Positions 7,238 through 13,051 of a DNA stretch of 13,051 nucleotides are shown in pieces. The stretch spans positions 1 to 13,051 of the forward strand of contig JAIRZG010000069.1 in the NCBI GenBank assembly GCA_031267345.1. Direction: 5' to 3'. Source of the DNA: Zoogloeaceae bacterium. GTDB lineage: Bacteria; Pseudomonadota; Gammaproteobacteria; Burkholderiales; Rhodocyclaceae. The notes under the pieces were generated by a model that saw only the letters and a program-made list of their open reading frames with translations, did not search any database and had not been told where the DNA came from. Positions within the stretch are counted from its first letter, which is position 1, and each line of letters opens with the position of its first letter. The position numbers were made by a program, and so were the translations under genes.

Positions 7238-8551
7238 CTAATTTCTTGCTGTCTGCTGTTTCCTGTCCTCTGGACTCTGGACTCCGGACTCCGGACAGTA
7301 GATGCGGGCGATTTTGATGCTTTTGTCCTGGGTCTGGACGACTTCCACGGTGACGCCGTGCAGTTTCAGGCTGACGCGGGTTTCGGGGATGTCCTCAAGG
7401 TGTTCCAGAATCAGGCCGTTCAGGGTTTTGGGGCCATCCAGCGGGAAATCAAGGCCGAGCTTGCGGTTCAGATCGCGCAGGGACTGGCTGCCCTCGACCA
7501 TGACGCCGCCCGTCGCGTCCCAGAAAAGTTGTCGGGGCGCGCCGGGGAGCGCGGTGGTGAACTCGCCGACGATTTCCTCCACGATGTCTTCCAGCGTCAC
7601 CAGACCGAGAATTTCGCCGTATTCATTGACCACAAAACCAAAACGCTGGCGGTTTTCCTGAAAAAAGCCCAGTTGCGCGATCAGGGTCGTGCCCGCCGGA
7701 ATGTAATAGGGCGGAAGAAGCTGCGCCAACAAGGCGTTCAAATCAAATTCCGGCTCGGCAATCCGGGGCAAGACCTGACGCACCGACAACACGCCCAGCA
7801 CGTGATCCAGCGATTCGCGGCACACTGGCAAACGCGCGTGATGACTGGCGACAAGGCGATCCCGGATTTCTTCCCACGCGGCGTCCACGTCCAGAATCTC
7901 CACGCCGCCGCGCGGCGTCATTACGTCTTCCACGCTGATTTTGCCCAGATCCAGAAGATTCATCAGAATGTTGCCGTGTCGGACGGGAATCAGCGCGCGG
8001 CTTTCCATGACCAGCGTCCGCAATTCTTCCGGCGTAAGTTTTTCCGTATTCGCCGCCGGATGCGGAGAAAGCCCGAACAGCCGCAACAGGGCGGCGACGA
8101 ACAGATTGACGAACCAGATCGCCGGATACAAAAGACGAATCAGGGGCGTAAACACGAAACTCAACACTTCGCTCAACAGATCGGCGTAGGCTGCGCCAAT
8201 GACCTTGGGCGTGATTTCGGAAAACACGACAATGGCAAAGGTCAACAGCAGGGTCAGCGCGCCCAGCATCCATTCGTCGTTGCCGAAAAGCCGCAGGCTG
8301 ATCAGGCTGACCAGCGCGGCGGCGGCGATATTGACCAGATTGTTGCCCAGCAGAATAACGCCCAGCAGCCGATCCAAACGCGTCAGCAGCTTCAACGTCA
8401 GCTTCGCGCCCAGATGGCCTTCCCTGGCGCGATGGCGCAGACGGTAGCGGTTCGCCGCCATCATGGCGGTCTCGCTCATGGAAAAAAACGCCGACAGCGC
8501 CAGCAGCGCAATCAACGCGCCAACCAGCAGGGATAAGGGGATCTGGTCCAA
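7238..8551 (-). CDS. yfjD: CNNM/CBS/CorC-domain membrane protein (YfjD-like)
   Basis: This 437-residue inner-membrane protein belongs to the CNNM/CorB/CorC group, implicated in magnesium or cobalt movement. An N-terminal CNNM (DUF21) domain with 3-4 helices spans about 5-185 and contains SAFFSMSETAMM and FSEITPKVIGA. A paired CBS module (about 205-330) follows, including VMTPR and NEYGEILGLVTLEDIVEEIV, then a CorC/HlyC domain (about 345-425). The reading frame opens with TTG at 8551 (TTG-GAC-CAG). I accept this start because the MDQIPLSLL beginning fits the family and ATG alternatives would remove helix 1. No Shine-Dalgarno is visible, and it lies 10 bp after the ypjD-type stop, so translational coupling is likely. 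The last 18 or so residues (CPESGVQSPEDRKQQTARN) come from tandem-repeat DNA and look acquired. The gene order beside ffh matches E. coli. Confidence 0.9.
   Translation of the reverse strand: MDQIPLSLLVGALIALLALSAFFSMSETAMMAANRYRLRHRAREGHLGAKLTLKLLTRLDRLLGVILLGNNLVNIAAAALVSLISLRLFGNDEWMLGALTLLLTFAIVVFSEITPKVIGAAYADLLSEVLSFVFTPLIRLLYPAIWFVNLFVAALLRLFGLSPHPAANTEKLTPEELRTLVMESRALIPVRHGNILMNLLDLGKISVEDVMTPRGGVEILDVDAAWEEIRDRLVASHHARLPVCRESLDHVLGVLSVRQVLPRIAEPEFDLNALLAQLLPPYYIPAGTTLIAQLGFFQENRQRFGFVVNEYGEILGLVTLEDIVEEIVGEFTTALPGAPRQLFWDATGGVMVEGSQSLRDLNRKLGLDFPLDGPKTLNGLILEHLEDIPETRVSLKLHGVTVEVVQTQDKSIKIARIYCPESGVQSPEDRKQQTARN
7272..7296. repeat. 7-bp tandem repeat (GGACTCC/T), about 3.6 copies
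   Basis: GGACTCT GGACTCC GGACTCC GGAC lies inside the last codons of the yfjD-type gene and encodes part of its PESGVQSPED tail. Because 7 is not a multiple of 3, a copy-number change would shift the frame and alter the C-terminus. Confidence 0.7.
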
Positions 8552-8561
8552 GGGCGGAGAA

Positions 8562-9407
8562 TCAGACGCGCTGTAACAGCACTTCCAGCACGAAACGACT
8601 GCCGATATACGCCAGCAGCAAGGTGATGAATCCGGTCAGCGTCCAGTTCAGCGCCCGCCGTCCGCGCCAGCCGTAAATGCGCCGACCCAGCAGCAAAATG
8701 GCGAAAATCGTCCAGGCGATAATGCCGAATATGGTTTTGTGTTCAAAGGCCAGCGCCTTGCCGAACACATGTTCCGAATAAAACAGTCCGCTGCCCAACG
8801 CCACGGTCAACAGGGCAAAGGCGATGGTGAGAATGCGGAACAGCAAGGCTTCCATCGCCAACAGCGGCGGCATACTCTGCATCCGTCGGGAACGGGTCGG
8901 ATGATGCAGACGCTTCTCCACCAGCCGCATGAACAGCGCGTGCGCCGCCGCCAGCGCGAACAGGCCGTAGGCCAGCATGGCGGTCAGAAAATGCAGACGA
9001 AAGCCTAAAGCGCCGATATGCGTAACCGGATGCGTGTCGGGGAAAAAAAAGGGCAGAAAAGCCGCCAGCGCCGCCGCGCCCAACACGATGGGCTGCACAC
9101 CATCCATGCGCGCCTGAAAACTCTCCAACCAATAGATCAGCACCACCAGCCAGGCCATGAGACACAAGGCAAGCGCAAAGGAAAATCGCATGTCGCCCAC
9201 GCCAAACAGCGCGCCCTGCAAGCCAGTTGCGTGCAGGAACAGGGTCAGGCCGATAAGGGCTTTTTCCACCCGCGTCGTCCGCGCGGAAAGCGGCGCGGCG
9301 AATTTTTCCGACCAGCGGCTGCGCCAGAAATGCAGACCGAGCGCCAGGTAAAACGCGCCCGCCAACGCAAGCAAACCGGAAAAGGGGAGCTGATTTACAA
9401 TAGGCAT
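8562..9407 (-). CDS. ypjD: CcsA-family inner-membrane protein (YpjD-like)
   Basis: This 281-residue protein has about 8 helices and belongs to the cytochrome c assembly (CcsA/CcmC-like) superfamily. It matches the E. coli YpjD pattern in the second half: MPPLLAMEALLFRI, then GSGLFYSEHVFG, then WRGRRALNW and LAYIGSRFV at the end. I do not see the tryptophan-rich WWD haem-handling signature of true cytochrome c assembly factors, so haem delivery should not be assumed. Its role is not settled. It is first in a minus-strand pair with the YfjD-like gene, and E. coli has the same order beside ffh. The start is ATG 9407; no good ribosome site lies in the 6-10 nt before it. Confidence 0.85.
   Translation of the reverse strand: MPIVNQLPFSGLLALAGAFYLALGLHFWRSRWSEKFAAPLSARTTRVEKALIGLTLFLHATGLQGALFGVGDMRFSFALALCLMAWLVVLIYWLESFQARMDGVQPIVLGAAALAAFLPFFFPDTHPVTHIGALGFRLHFLTAMLAYGLFALAAAHALFMRLVEKRLHHPTRSRRMQSMPPLLAMEALLFRILTIAFALLTVALGSGLFYSEHVFGKALAFEHKTIFGIIAWTIFAILLLGRRIYGWRGRRALNWTLTGFITLLLAYIGSRFVLEVLLQRV
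9396..9401 (+). promoter_or_regulatory. Possible -10 element for ffh
   Basis: TACAAT (5 of 6 to consensus) lies 30 nt before the ffh ATG, inside the first codons of the divergent ypjD-type gene. It has no recognisable -35 at normal spacing. It would give a leader of roughly 24 nt. Confidence 0.2.
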
Positions 9408-9413
9408 CCCTAG

Positions 9414-9442
9414 ATTCTACCTGAAGCCGCCATGCTTGATAA
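9414..9442 (-). promoter_or_regulatory. Candidate sigma-70 promoter for the ypjD-yfjD pair
   Basis: On the minus strand TTATCA (9437-9442) and TAGAAT (9414-9419) are exactly 17 bp apart. TAGAAT matches the -10 consensus at 5 of 6 positions and TTATCA matches the -35 at 4 of 6. Only 6 bases separate the -10 from the ATG at 9407, so transcription would begin at or next to the start codon. The -35 falls inside the first codons of ffh. Confidence 0.35.
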
Positions 9443-10778
9443 CCTGACCGAACGCCTTGCCAAAGTAATGAAAACCCTGCGCGGGCAAGCGCGCCTTACC
9501 GAAGACAACATCAGCGCGGCATTGCGCGAAGTCCGCATGGCGCTGCTGGAGGCCGATGTGGCGCTGCCGGTGGTCAAGGAATTCATCAACGCCGTCAAGG
9601 AAAAGGCGCTGGGACAGGAAGTCATCGGTTCGCTGACGCCGGGGCAGGCGCTGGTCGGCGTGGTGCACCGCGAACTCGCCGCCTTGATGGGCGGCGCGAA
9701 CGAGGGACTCAATCTGGCGACGCAGCCGCCCGCCATTATCCTGATGGCGGGTTTGCAGGGCGCGGGCAAGACCACCACGGTCGGCAAGCTGGGCAAATTC
9801 CTGAAAGAAAAACAAAAAAAGAAGGTGCTGGTCGTCTCCTGCGATGTCTATCGTCCCGCCGCCATCGCCCAGTTGCAAACCGTTGCCCAACAGGCGGGTC
9901 TGGAATTTTTCCCCTCCAGCGTCACGGACAAGCCCGAAGCCATTGCGCTCGCCGCCGTGGATTGGGCAAAACGCCACTATTGCGACGTGTTGCTGGTGGA
10001 TACGGCGGGGCGGCTGGCGATAGACGCCGTCATGATGGATGAAATCAAGGCGTTGCACGGCGTATTGAACCCTGTCGAAACCCTGTTCGTGGTCGACGCC
10101 ATGTTGGGACAGGACGCAGTCAATACCGCCCGCGCCTTTGACGTGACCCTGCCGCTTACTGGCGTGGTGTTGACCAAGCTGGACGGCGACGCGCGCGGCG
10201 GCGTGGCGCTTTCCGTGCGCCAGGTCACGGGCAAGCCGATCAAGTTTTCCGGCGTGGGCGAAAAACTGGACGGACTGGAAGCCTTTCACCCAGAACGCAT
10301 GGCTTCGCGCATCCTCGGCATGGGTGATGTTTTATCGCTGATTGAAGAAGCGCAAAAAGGCATCGACGAAGACAAGGCGCTGGAACTGGCGAAAAAGCTG
10401 AAAAGCGGCAAGGGCTTTACGCTGGAGGATTTCAAGGCGCAAATGAGTCAGATGCGACAAATGGGTGGCATGACTGCCCTGATGGACAAACTCCCCAGCC
10501 ACATCGCCCAGTCTGCCGGACAGTTGCCGCTGGGCGCGGAAGACAAGATGACGCGCCGCATCGAAGGCATCATCAACGCCATGACGCCGCTGGAGCGCGA
10601 AAAGCCGGAACTCATCAAGGCCAGCCGCAAACGCCGTGTCGCCACTGGCGCGGGCGTACAGGTGCAGGAAGTGAATCGTCTGCTGAAACAGTTTGAACAG
10701 ACGCAAAAAATGATGAAACAGTTTTCCAGAGGCGGCATCGGCAAACTCTTGCGCGGCATGAAGGGACTAGGATTTTAA
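9432..10778 (+). CDS. ffh: Signal recognition particle protein Ffh (SRP54)
   Basis: Ffh binds 4.5S RNA and hydrophobic signal sequences on ribosomes and delivers them to FtsY at the membrane, a GTP-driven step essential for inner-membrane protein insertion. The 448-residue product has the expected N, G and M domains. The N helical bundle is 1-95. The G domain has the P-loop GLQGAGKT (107-114), DVYRPAAIAQLQ (138-149), DTAGR (190-194) and TKLDGD (248-253). The Met-rich M domain runs from about 325, including MSQMRQMGGMTALMDKLP and the RNA-binding SRKRRVATGAGVQVQEVNRL. Length is close to E. coli Ffh (453). The ATG at 9432 is 24 bp from the divergent ypjD-type start, and TGAAG 6 nt upstream is a weak ribosome site. 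Confidence 0.97.
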   Translation: MLDNLTERLAKVMKTLRGQARLTEDNISAALREVRMALLEADVALPVVKEFINAVKEKALGQEVIGSLTPGQALVGVVHRELAALMGGANEGLNLATQPPAIILMAGLQGAGKTTTVGKLGKFLKEKQKKKVLVVSCDVYRPAAIAQLQTVAQQAGLEFFPSSVTDKPEAIALAAVDWAKRHYCDVLLVDTAGRLAIDAVMMDEIKALHGVLNPVETLFVVDAMLGQDAVNTARAFDVTLPLTGVVLTKLDGDARGGVALSVRQVTGKPIKFSGVGEKLDGLEAFHPERMASRILGMGDVLSLIEEAQKGIDEDKALELAKKLKSGKGFTLEDFKAQMSQMRQMGGMTALMDKLPSHIAQSAGQLPLGAEDKMTRRIEGIINAMTPLEREKPELIKASRKRRVATGAGVQVQEVNRLLKQFEQTQKMMKQFSRGGIGKLLRGMKGLGF

Positions 10779-10784
10779 GCCCTT

Positions 10785-10830
10785 GCGGGCGGCGATTCCG
10801 CCCGCCGCGCGGTGGCGCAGGAATGACGGT
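10785..10830. repeat. Hairpin and dispersed-repeat-like segment downstream of ffh
   Basis: GCGGGCGG (10785-10792), loop CGATT, CCGCCCGC (10798-10805) is a perfect 8-bp stem 7 bp after the ffh stop. No T-run follows, so it is at best a weak terminator. Read on the minus strand the segment begins CCGTCATTCCTGCG and continues to GGAATCGCC, resembling the common dispersed repeat that opens CGTCATTCCCGCG. It is therefore probably a repeat insertion that also ends or protects the ffh transcript. Confidence 0.5.
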
Positions 10831-10857
10831 GAAGTTACACGCGAATTGATTTGATCC

Positions 10858-10886
10858 CTGACCGCCAGCCCCTGATGTGCCATAAT
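10858..10886 (+). promoter_or_regulatory. Candidate sigma-70 promoter for recA
   Basis: CTGACC (10858-10863) and CATAAT (10881-10886) are 17 bp apart. The -10 is preceded by TGC, giving an extended -10 motif. Transcription would start near 10893, about 25 nt before the recA ATG. No CTGT-N8-ACAG LexA site overlaps it. Confidence 0.5.
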
Positions 10887-10917
10887 GCCGCGCTACATGT
10901 TTGGAAGGGATTTTTTC

Positions 10918-11994
10918 ATGGACGAAAACAAGGCAAAGGCGCTGGCGGCCGCATTGGCGCAGATTGAGAAGCAGTTTGGCAAAGGATCCATCATGAAGAT
11001 GGGCGAAGCCGAGATCGACGAAGCCATTGCAGTGGTTTCCACCGGTTCGCTGGGGCTGGATCTGGCGTTGGGCGTGGGCGGTCTGCCGCGCGGGCGGGTG
11101 GTGGAAGTCTATGGGCCGGAATCTTCCGGCAAGACCACGCTCTGTTTGCAGGTGGTGGCGGAAATGCAGAAGCTGGGCGGTACGGCGGCCTTCATCGACG
11201 CCGAACACGCGCTTGACCCGCAATACGCGCAAAAACTGGGTGTCAATGTCGGCGAGTTGCTGATTTCCCAGCCGGATACCGGCGAGCAGGCGTTGGAAAT
11301 CGCCGATATGCTGGTGCGTTCCGGTTCGGTCGACATCATTGTCATCGACTCGGTGGCGGCGCTGACGCCAAAGGCGGAAATCGAAGGCGAGATGGGCGAT
11401 TCCATGATGGGGTTGCACGCCCGCCTGATGAGTCAGGCGTTGCGGAAACTCACCGCCAATATCAAGAAAACCAATACCCTGGTGATCTTCATCAACCAGA
11501 TTCGCATGAAAATCGGCGTGATGTTCGGCAGTCCGGAGACCACCACCGGCGGCAACGCCCTGAAGTTCTATGCTTCCGTGCGTCTCGACATCCGACGCAT
11601 CGGCAGCATCAAGAAAAACGACGAAGTGATCGGCAACGAAACCAAGGTCAAAGTGGTGAAGAACAAGGTCGCGCCGCCGTTCAAGGAAGCCTTTTTCGAG
11701 ATTCTCTATGGCGAGGGCATTTCCCGTGCGGGCGAGATCATCGAACTGGGCGTTGAGCACAAGCTGATCGACAAGTCCGGCGCGTGGTATGCCTACAAGG
11801 GCAACAAGATCGGTCAGGGCAAGGAAAATGTGCGCGAATTCCTGAAGGCGCATGTGGACATCGCGCAGGAAGTCGAAGCCGGCATACGCGCCGCCGTGCA
11901 TCAGAAATTGCTGTCCAGAGCGAGCGGCGCAGCGGCGACCAACAAACCCGCAGCGGCGGCGGCGAACGCAGATTCGGACGCCGATGCTTCCTGA
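10918..11994 (+). CDS. recA: Recombinase RecA
   Basis: RecA forms ATP-dependent filaments on single-stranded DNA, drives strand exchange and stimulates LexA self-cleavage. The 358-residue product is colinear with E. coli RecA. It shows the N-terminal polymerisation helix (1-30), Walker A GPESSGKT (66-73), Walker B IIVIDSVAAL, and the loop L1/L2 region including INQIRMKIGVMFGSPETTTG and NALKFYASVRLDIRR. The tail is Ala-rich with a few acidic residues (ADSDADAS). I chose ATG 10918 because GGAAGGGA (10903-10910) lies 7 nt before it and the product then begins like known RecAs (MDENKAKAL). An upstream in-frame ATG at 10885 overlaps the promoter and adds 11 unrelated residues. recX overlaps its 3' end. 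Confidence 0.98.
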   Translation: MDENKAKALAAALAQIEKQFGKGSIMKMGEAEIDEAIAVVSTGSLGLDLALGVGGLPRGRVVEVYGPESSGKTTLCLQVVAEMQKLGGTAAFIDAEHALDPQYAQKLGVNVGELLISQPDTGEQALEIADMLVRSGSVDIIVIDSVAALTPKAEIEGEMGDSMMGLHARLMSQALRKLTANIKKTNTLVIFINQIRMKIGVMFGSPETTTGGNALKFYASVRLDIRRIGSIKKNDEVIGNETKVKVVKNKVAPPFKEAFFEILYGEGISRAGEIIELGVEHKLIDKSGAWYAYKGNKIGQGKENVREFLKAHVDIAQEVEAGIRAAVHQKLLSRASGAAATNKPAAAAANADSDADAS

Positions 11995-12496
11995 GGAGGG
12001 TTCATTACAGACCGCCGCCTTGCAAACCGCGCAACCCTTGCCGGTTGCCGCTTTGCGCGCCAAAGCGCTGGCCTTGCTGGCGCGGCGGGAATATAGCCGC
12101 GCCACATTGTCCAGACGGCTTTTGCCGCTGGCGGAGTCCGTCGAGACAGTGGAGCGCCTGCTGGATGACCTGACCATCCGGCAGCAACTTTCGGAGGCGC
12201 GTTACGCGGAAACACGGGTCGATATGCGTGGACGGCGTTATGGCGACAGTCGGCTCGCGCATGAACTGCATCAGGACGGTCTGGACGACGCATCTATCGC
12301 GGCGGCGCTGGCGGCGGGCGAGGCGGAGTTGCCGCGCTGTCAGGGCGTGTGGCGAAGAAAATTTGCCGCGTTGCCCGACACACTGGCGGAACGCGCCCGA
12401 CAGCAGCGGTTTTTGCGCTATCGCGGATTTTCCGCCGAGGTCATTCGGCAGGTTTTGCGCGGACTGATCGAAGAAGACGGGACTGAACATGAGTGA
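11984..12496 (+). CDS. recX: Regulatory protein RecX
   Basis: RecX binds RecA filaments and limits RecA activity. The product is 170 residues (E. coli RecX is 166), helical and Arg/Leu-rich, with the repeated three-helix pattern of the family. Recognisable parts are LLARREYSRATLSRRL near residue 32, YAETRVDMRGRRYGDSRL in the middle, and QQRFLRYRGFSAEVIRQVL near the end, matching E. coli KIQRFLLYRGY. The start is uncertain. ATG 11984 overlaps recA by 11 bp and fits coupling, but a strong GAGGAGGG motif sits just after it (11992-11999). A TTG at 12020 is an in-frame alternative with overly long spacing. It overlaps lptB by 8 bp at ATGAGTGA. Confidence 0.9.
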   Translation: MLPEEGSLQTAALQTAQPLPVAALRAKALALLARREYSRATLSRRLLPLAESVETVERLLDDLTIRQQLSEARYAETRVDMRGRRYGDSRLAHELHQDGLDDASIAAALAAGEAELPRCQGVWRRKFAALPDTLAERARQQRFLRYRGFSAEVIRQVLRGLIEEDGTEHE

Positions 12497-13051
12497 GACA
12501 GAAGAAATCTCCGTCAGTATGCTGACGGCGCGCAGTCTCAAAAAACGCTACAAGTCGCGCACCGTGGTTTCCGACGTGTCCTTCACAGTGCAAAGCGGCG
12601 AGGTGGTGGGGCTTTTGGGGCCGAACGGCGCGGGCAAGACCACCTGCTTTTACATGATCGTCGGGTTGATTGCTGCGGACGGCGGCGAGATTTTTATTGA
12701 CGAGACGCGCATCACCCACCTGCCCATGCACAAACGGGCGACGCTGGGGCTTTCCTATCTGCCGCAGGAGGCTTCGGTTTTCAGGAAGCTCAATGTGTCG
12801 GAAAACATTGCCGCCGTGCTGGAATTGCAAAAATATTCGCAGGAAGAAATCAACGAGCGGCTGGAAAACCTGCTGGAGGAATTGCACATCACCCACATTC
12901 GTCATACTGCGGCGGTGGCGCTGTCCGGCGGCGAGCGGCGGCGTGTGGAGATTGCCCGCGCGCTGGCGACCAATCCGCGCTTTATCCTGCTGGACGAACC
13001 CTTTGCCGGCGTCGACCCCATCGCCGTGCTGGACATCCAGAAAATCATCCG
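12489..13051 (+). CDS. lptB: LPS export ABC ATPase LptB (3' end outside window)
   Basis: LptB is the cytoplasmic ATPase of the LptB2FGC complex that extracts lipopolysaccharide from the inner membrane and pushes it along the Lpt bridge. The window holds 187 codons of about 240 and then ends. The sequence follows E. coli LptB closely: Walker A GPNGAGKT (44-51), Q-loop YLPQEASVFRKL (90-101), signature LSGGERRRVEIARAL (145-159) and Walker B FILLDEPFAGVDP (165-177). The switch His should lie beyond the edge. I chose ATG 12489, which overlaps the recX stop (ATGAGTGA). An in-frame ATG at 12519 gives MLTARSLKKRYKSR, closer to the E. coli start, and is a real alternative. The upstream neighbour is recX, not the usual lptC-lptA. 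Confidence 0.95.
   Translation, partial: MSETEEISVSMLTARSLKKRYKSRTVVSDVSFTVQSGEVVGLLGPNGAGKTTCFYMIVGLIAADGGEIFIDETRITHLPMHKRATLGLSYLPQEASVFRKLNVSENIAAVLELQKYSQEEINERLENLLEELHITHIRHTAAVALSGGERRRVEIARALATNPRFILLDEPFAGVDPIAVLDIQKII

Noticed and set aside
10615..12177. 520-codon open frame on the minus strand opposite recA
   Set aside because: It is antisense to the unmistakable recA and recX genes, low in recognisable domains and explained by GC-rich codon bias.

Overview
The window is a stretch of Gram-negative chromosome, most likely betaproteobacterial. The evidence is an E. coli-type PurB, the ffh / ypjD / yfjD neighbourhood also seen in gammaproteobacteria, an LptB for lipopolysaccharide export, a lipoprotein M48 peptidase, and moderately GC-rich coding sequence. 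I cannot name the genus from sequence alone. Nearly everything is coding. No tRNA, rRNA, CRISPR array, transposase or phage gene is visible.

Layout, left to right. A hairpin-rich repeat (copy A, 1-114) runs directly into the start codon of a large integral membrane protein resembling ABC-2-type permeases (115-1491, +). Converging on it is purB (1547-2917, -). A divergent gap separates purB from a two-gene + strand unit: a membrane-bound diguanylate cyclase with a periplasmic c-type haem motif (3114-4982), then, 8 bp on, an M48 lipoprotein metallopeptidase (4991-5974). A ZIP-family metal transporter (5981-6850, -) converges on the peptidase with only 6 bp between them. Next is a 387-bp non-coding stretch (6851-7237) packed with repeats. 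It includes copy B of the 114-bp element, in inverted orientation, and a perfect hairpin touching the stop codon of the next gene.

The right half is housekeeping. A - strand pair, a CcsA-like membrane protein (ypjD type, 8562-9407) and a CNNM/CBS/CorC transporter-like protein (yfjD type, 7238-8551), diverges from ffh (9432-10778, +) across only 24 bp. recA (10918-11994), recX (11984-12496) and lptB (12489 to the window edge, incomplete) follow as an overlapping + strand operon.

Functional threads: nucleotide synthesis (purB), c-di-GMP signalling that may respond to periplasmic redox or gas ligands (cyclase) with envelope proteolysis (M48), divalent-metal handling (ZIP, CNNM), co-translational membrane targeting (ffh), and recombination/repair (recA, recX) joined to LPS export (lptB). 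The least ordinary items are the inverted 114-bp repeat pair that supplies the 5' context of a gene, the haem- and cysteine-bearing cyclase, and the recA-recX-lptB gene order. I found no clear evidence of a wholly new multi-gene system.
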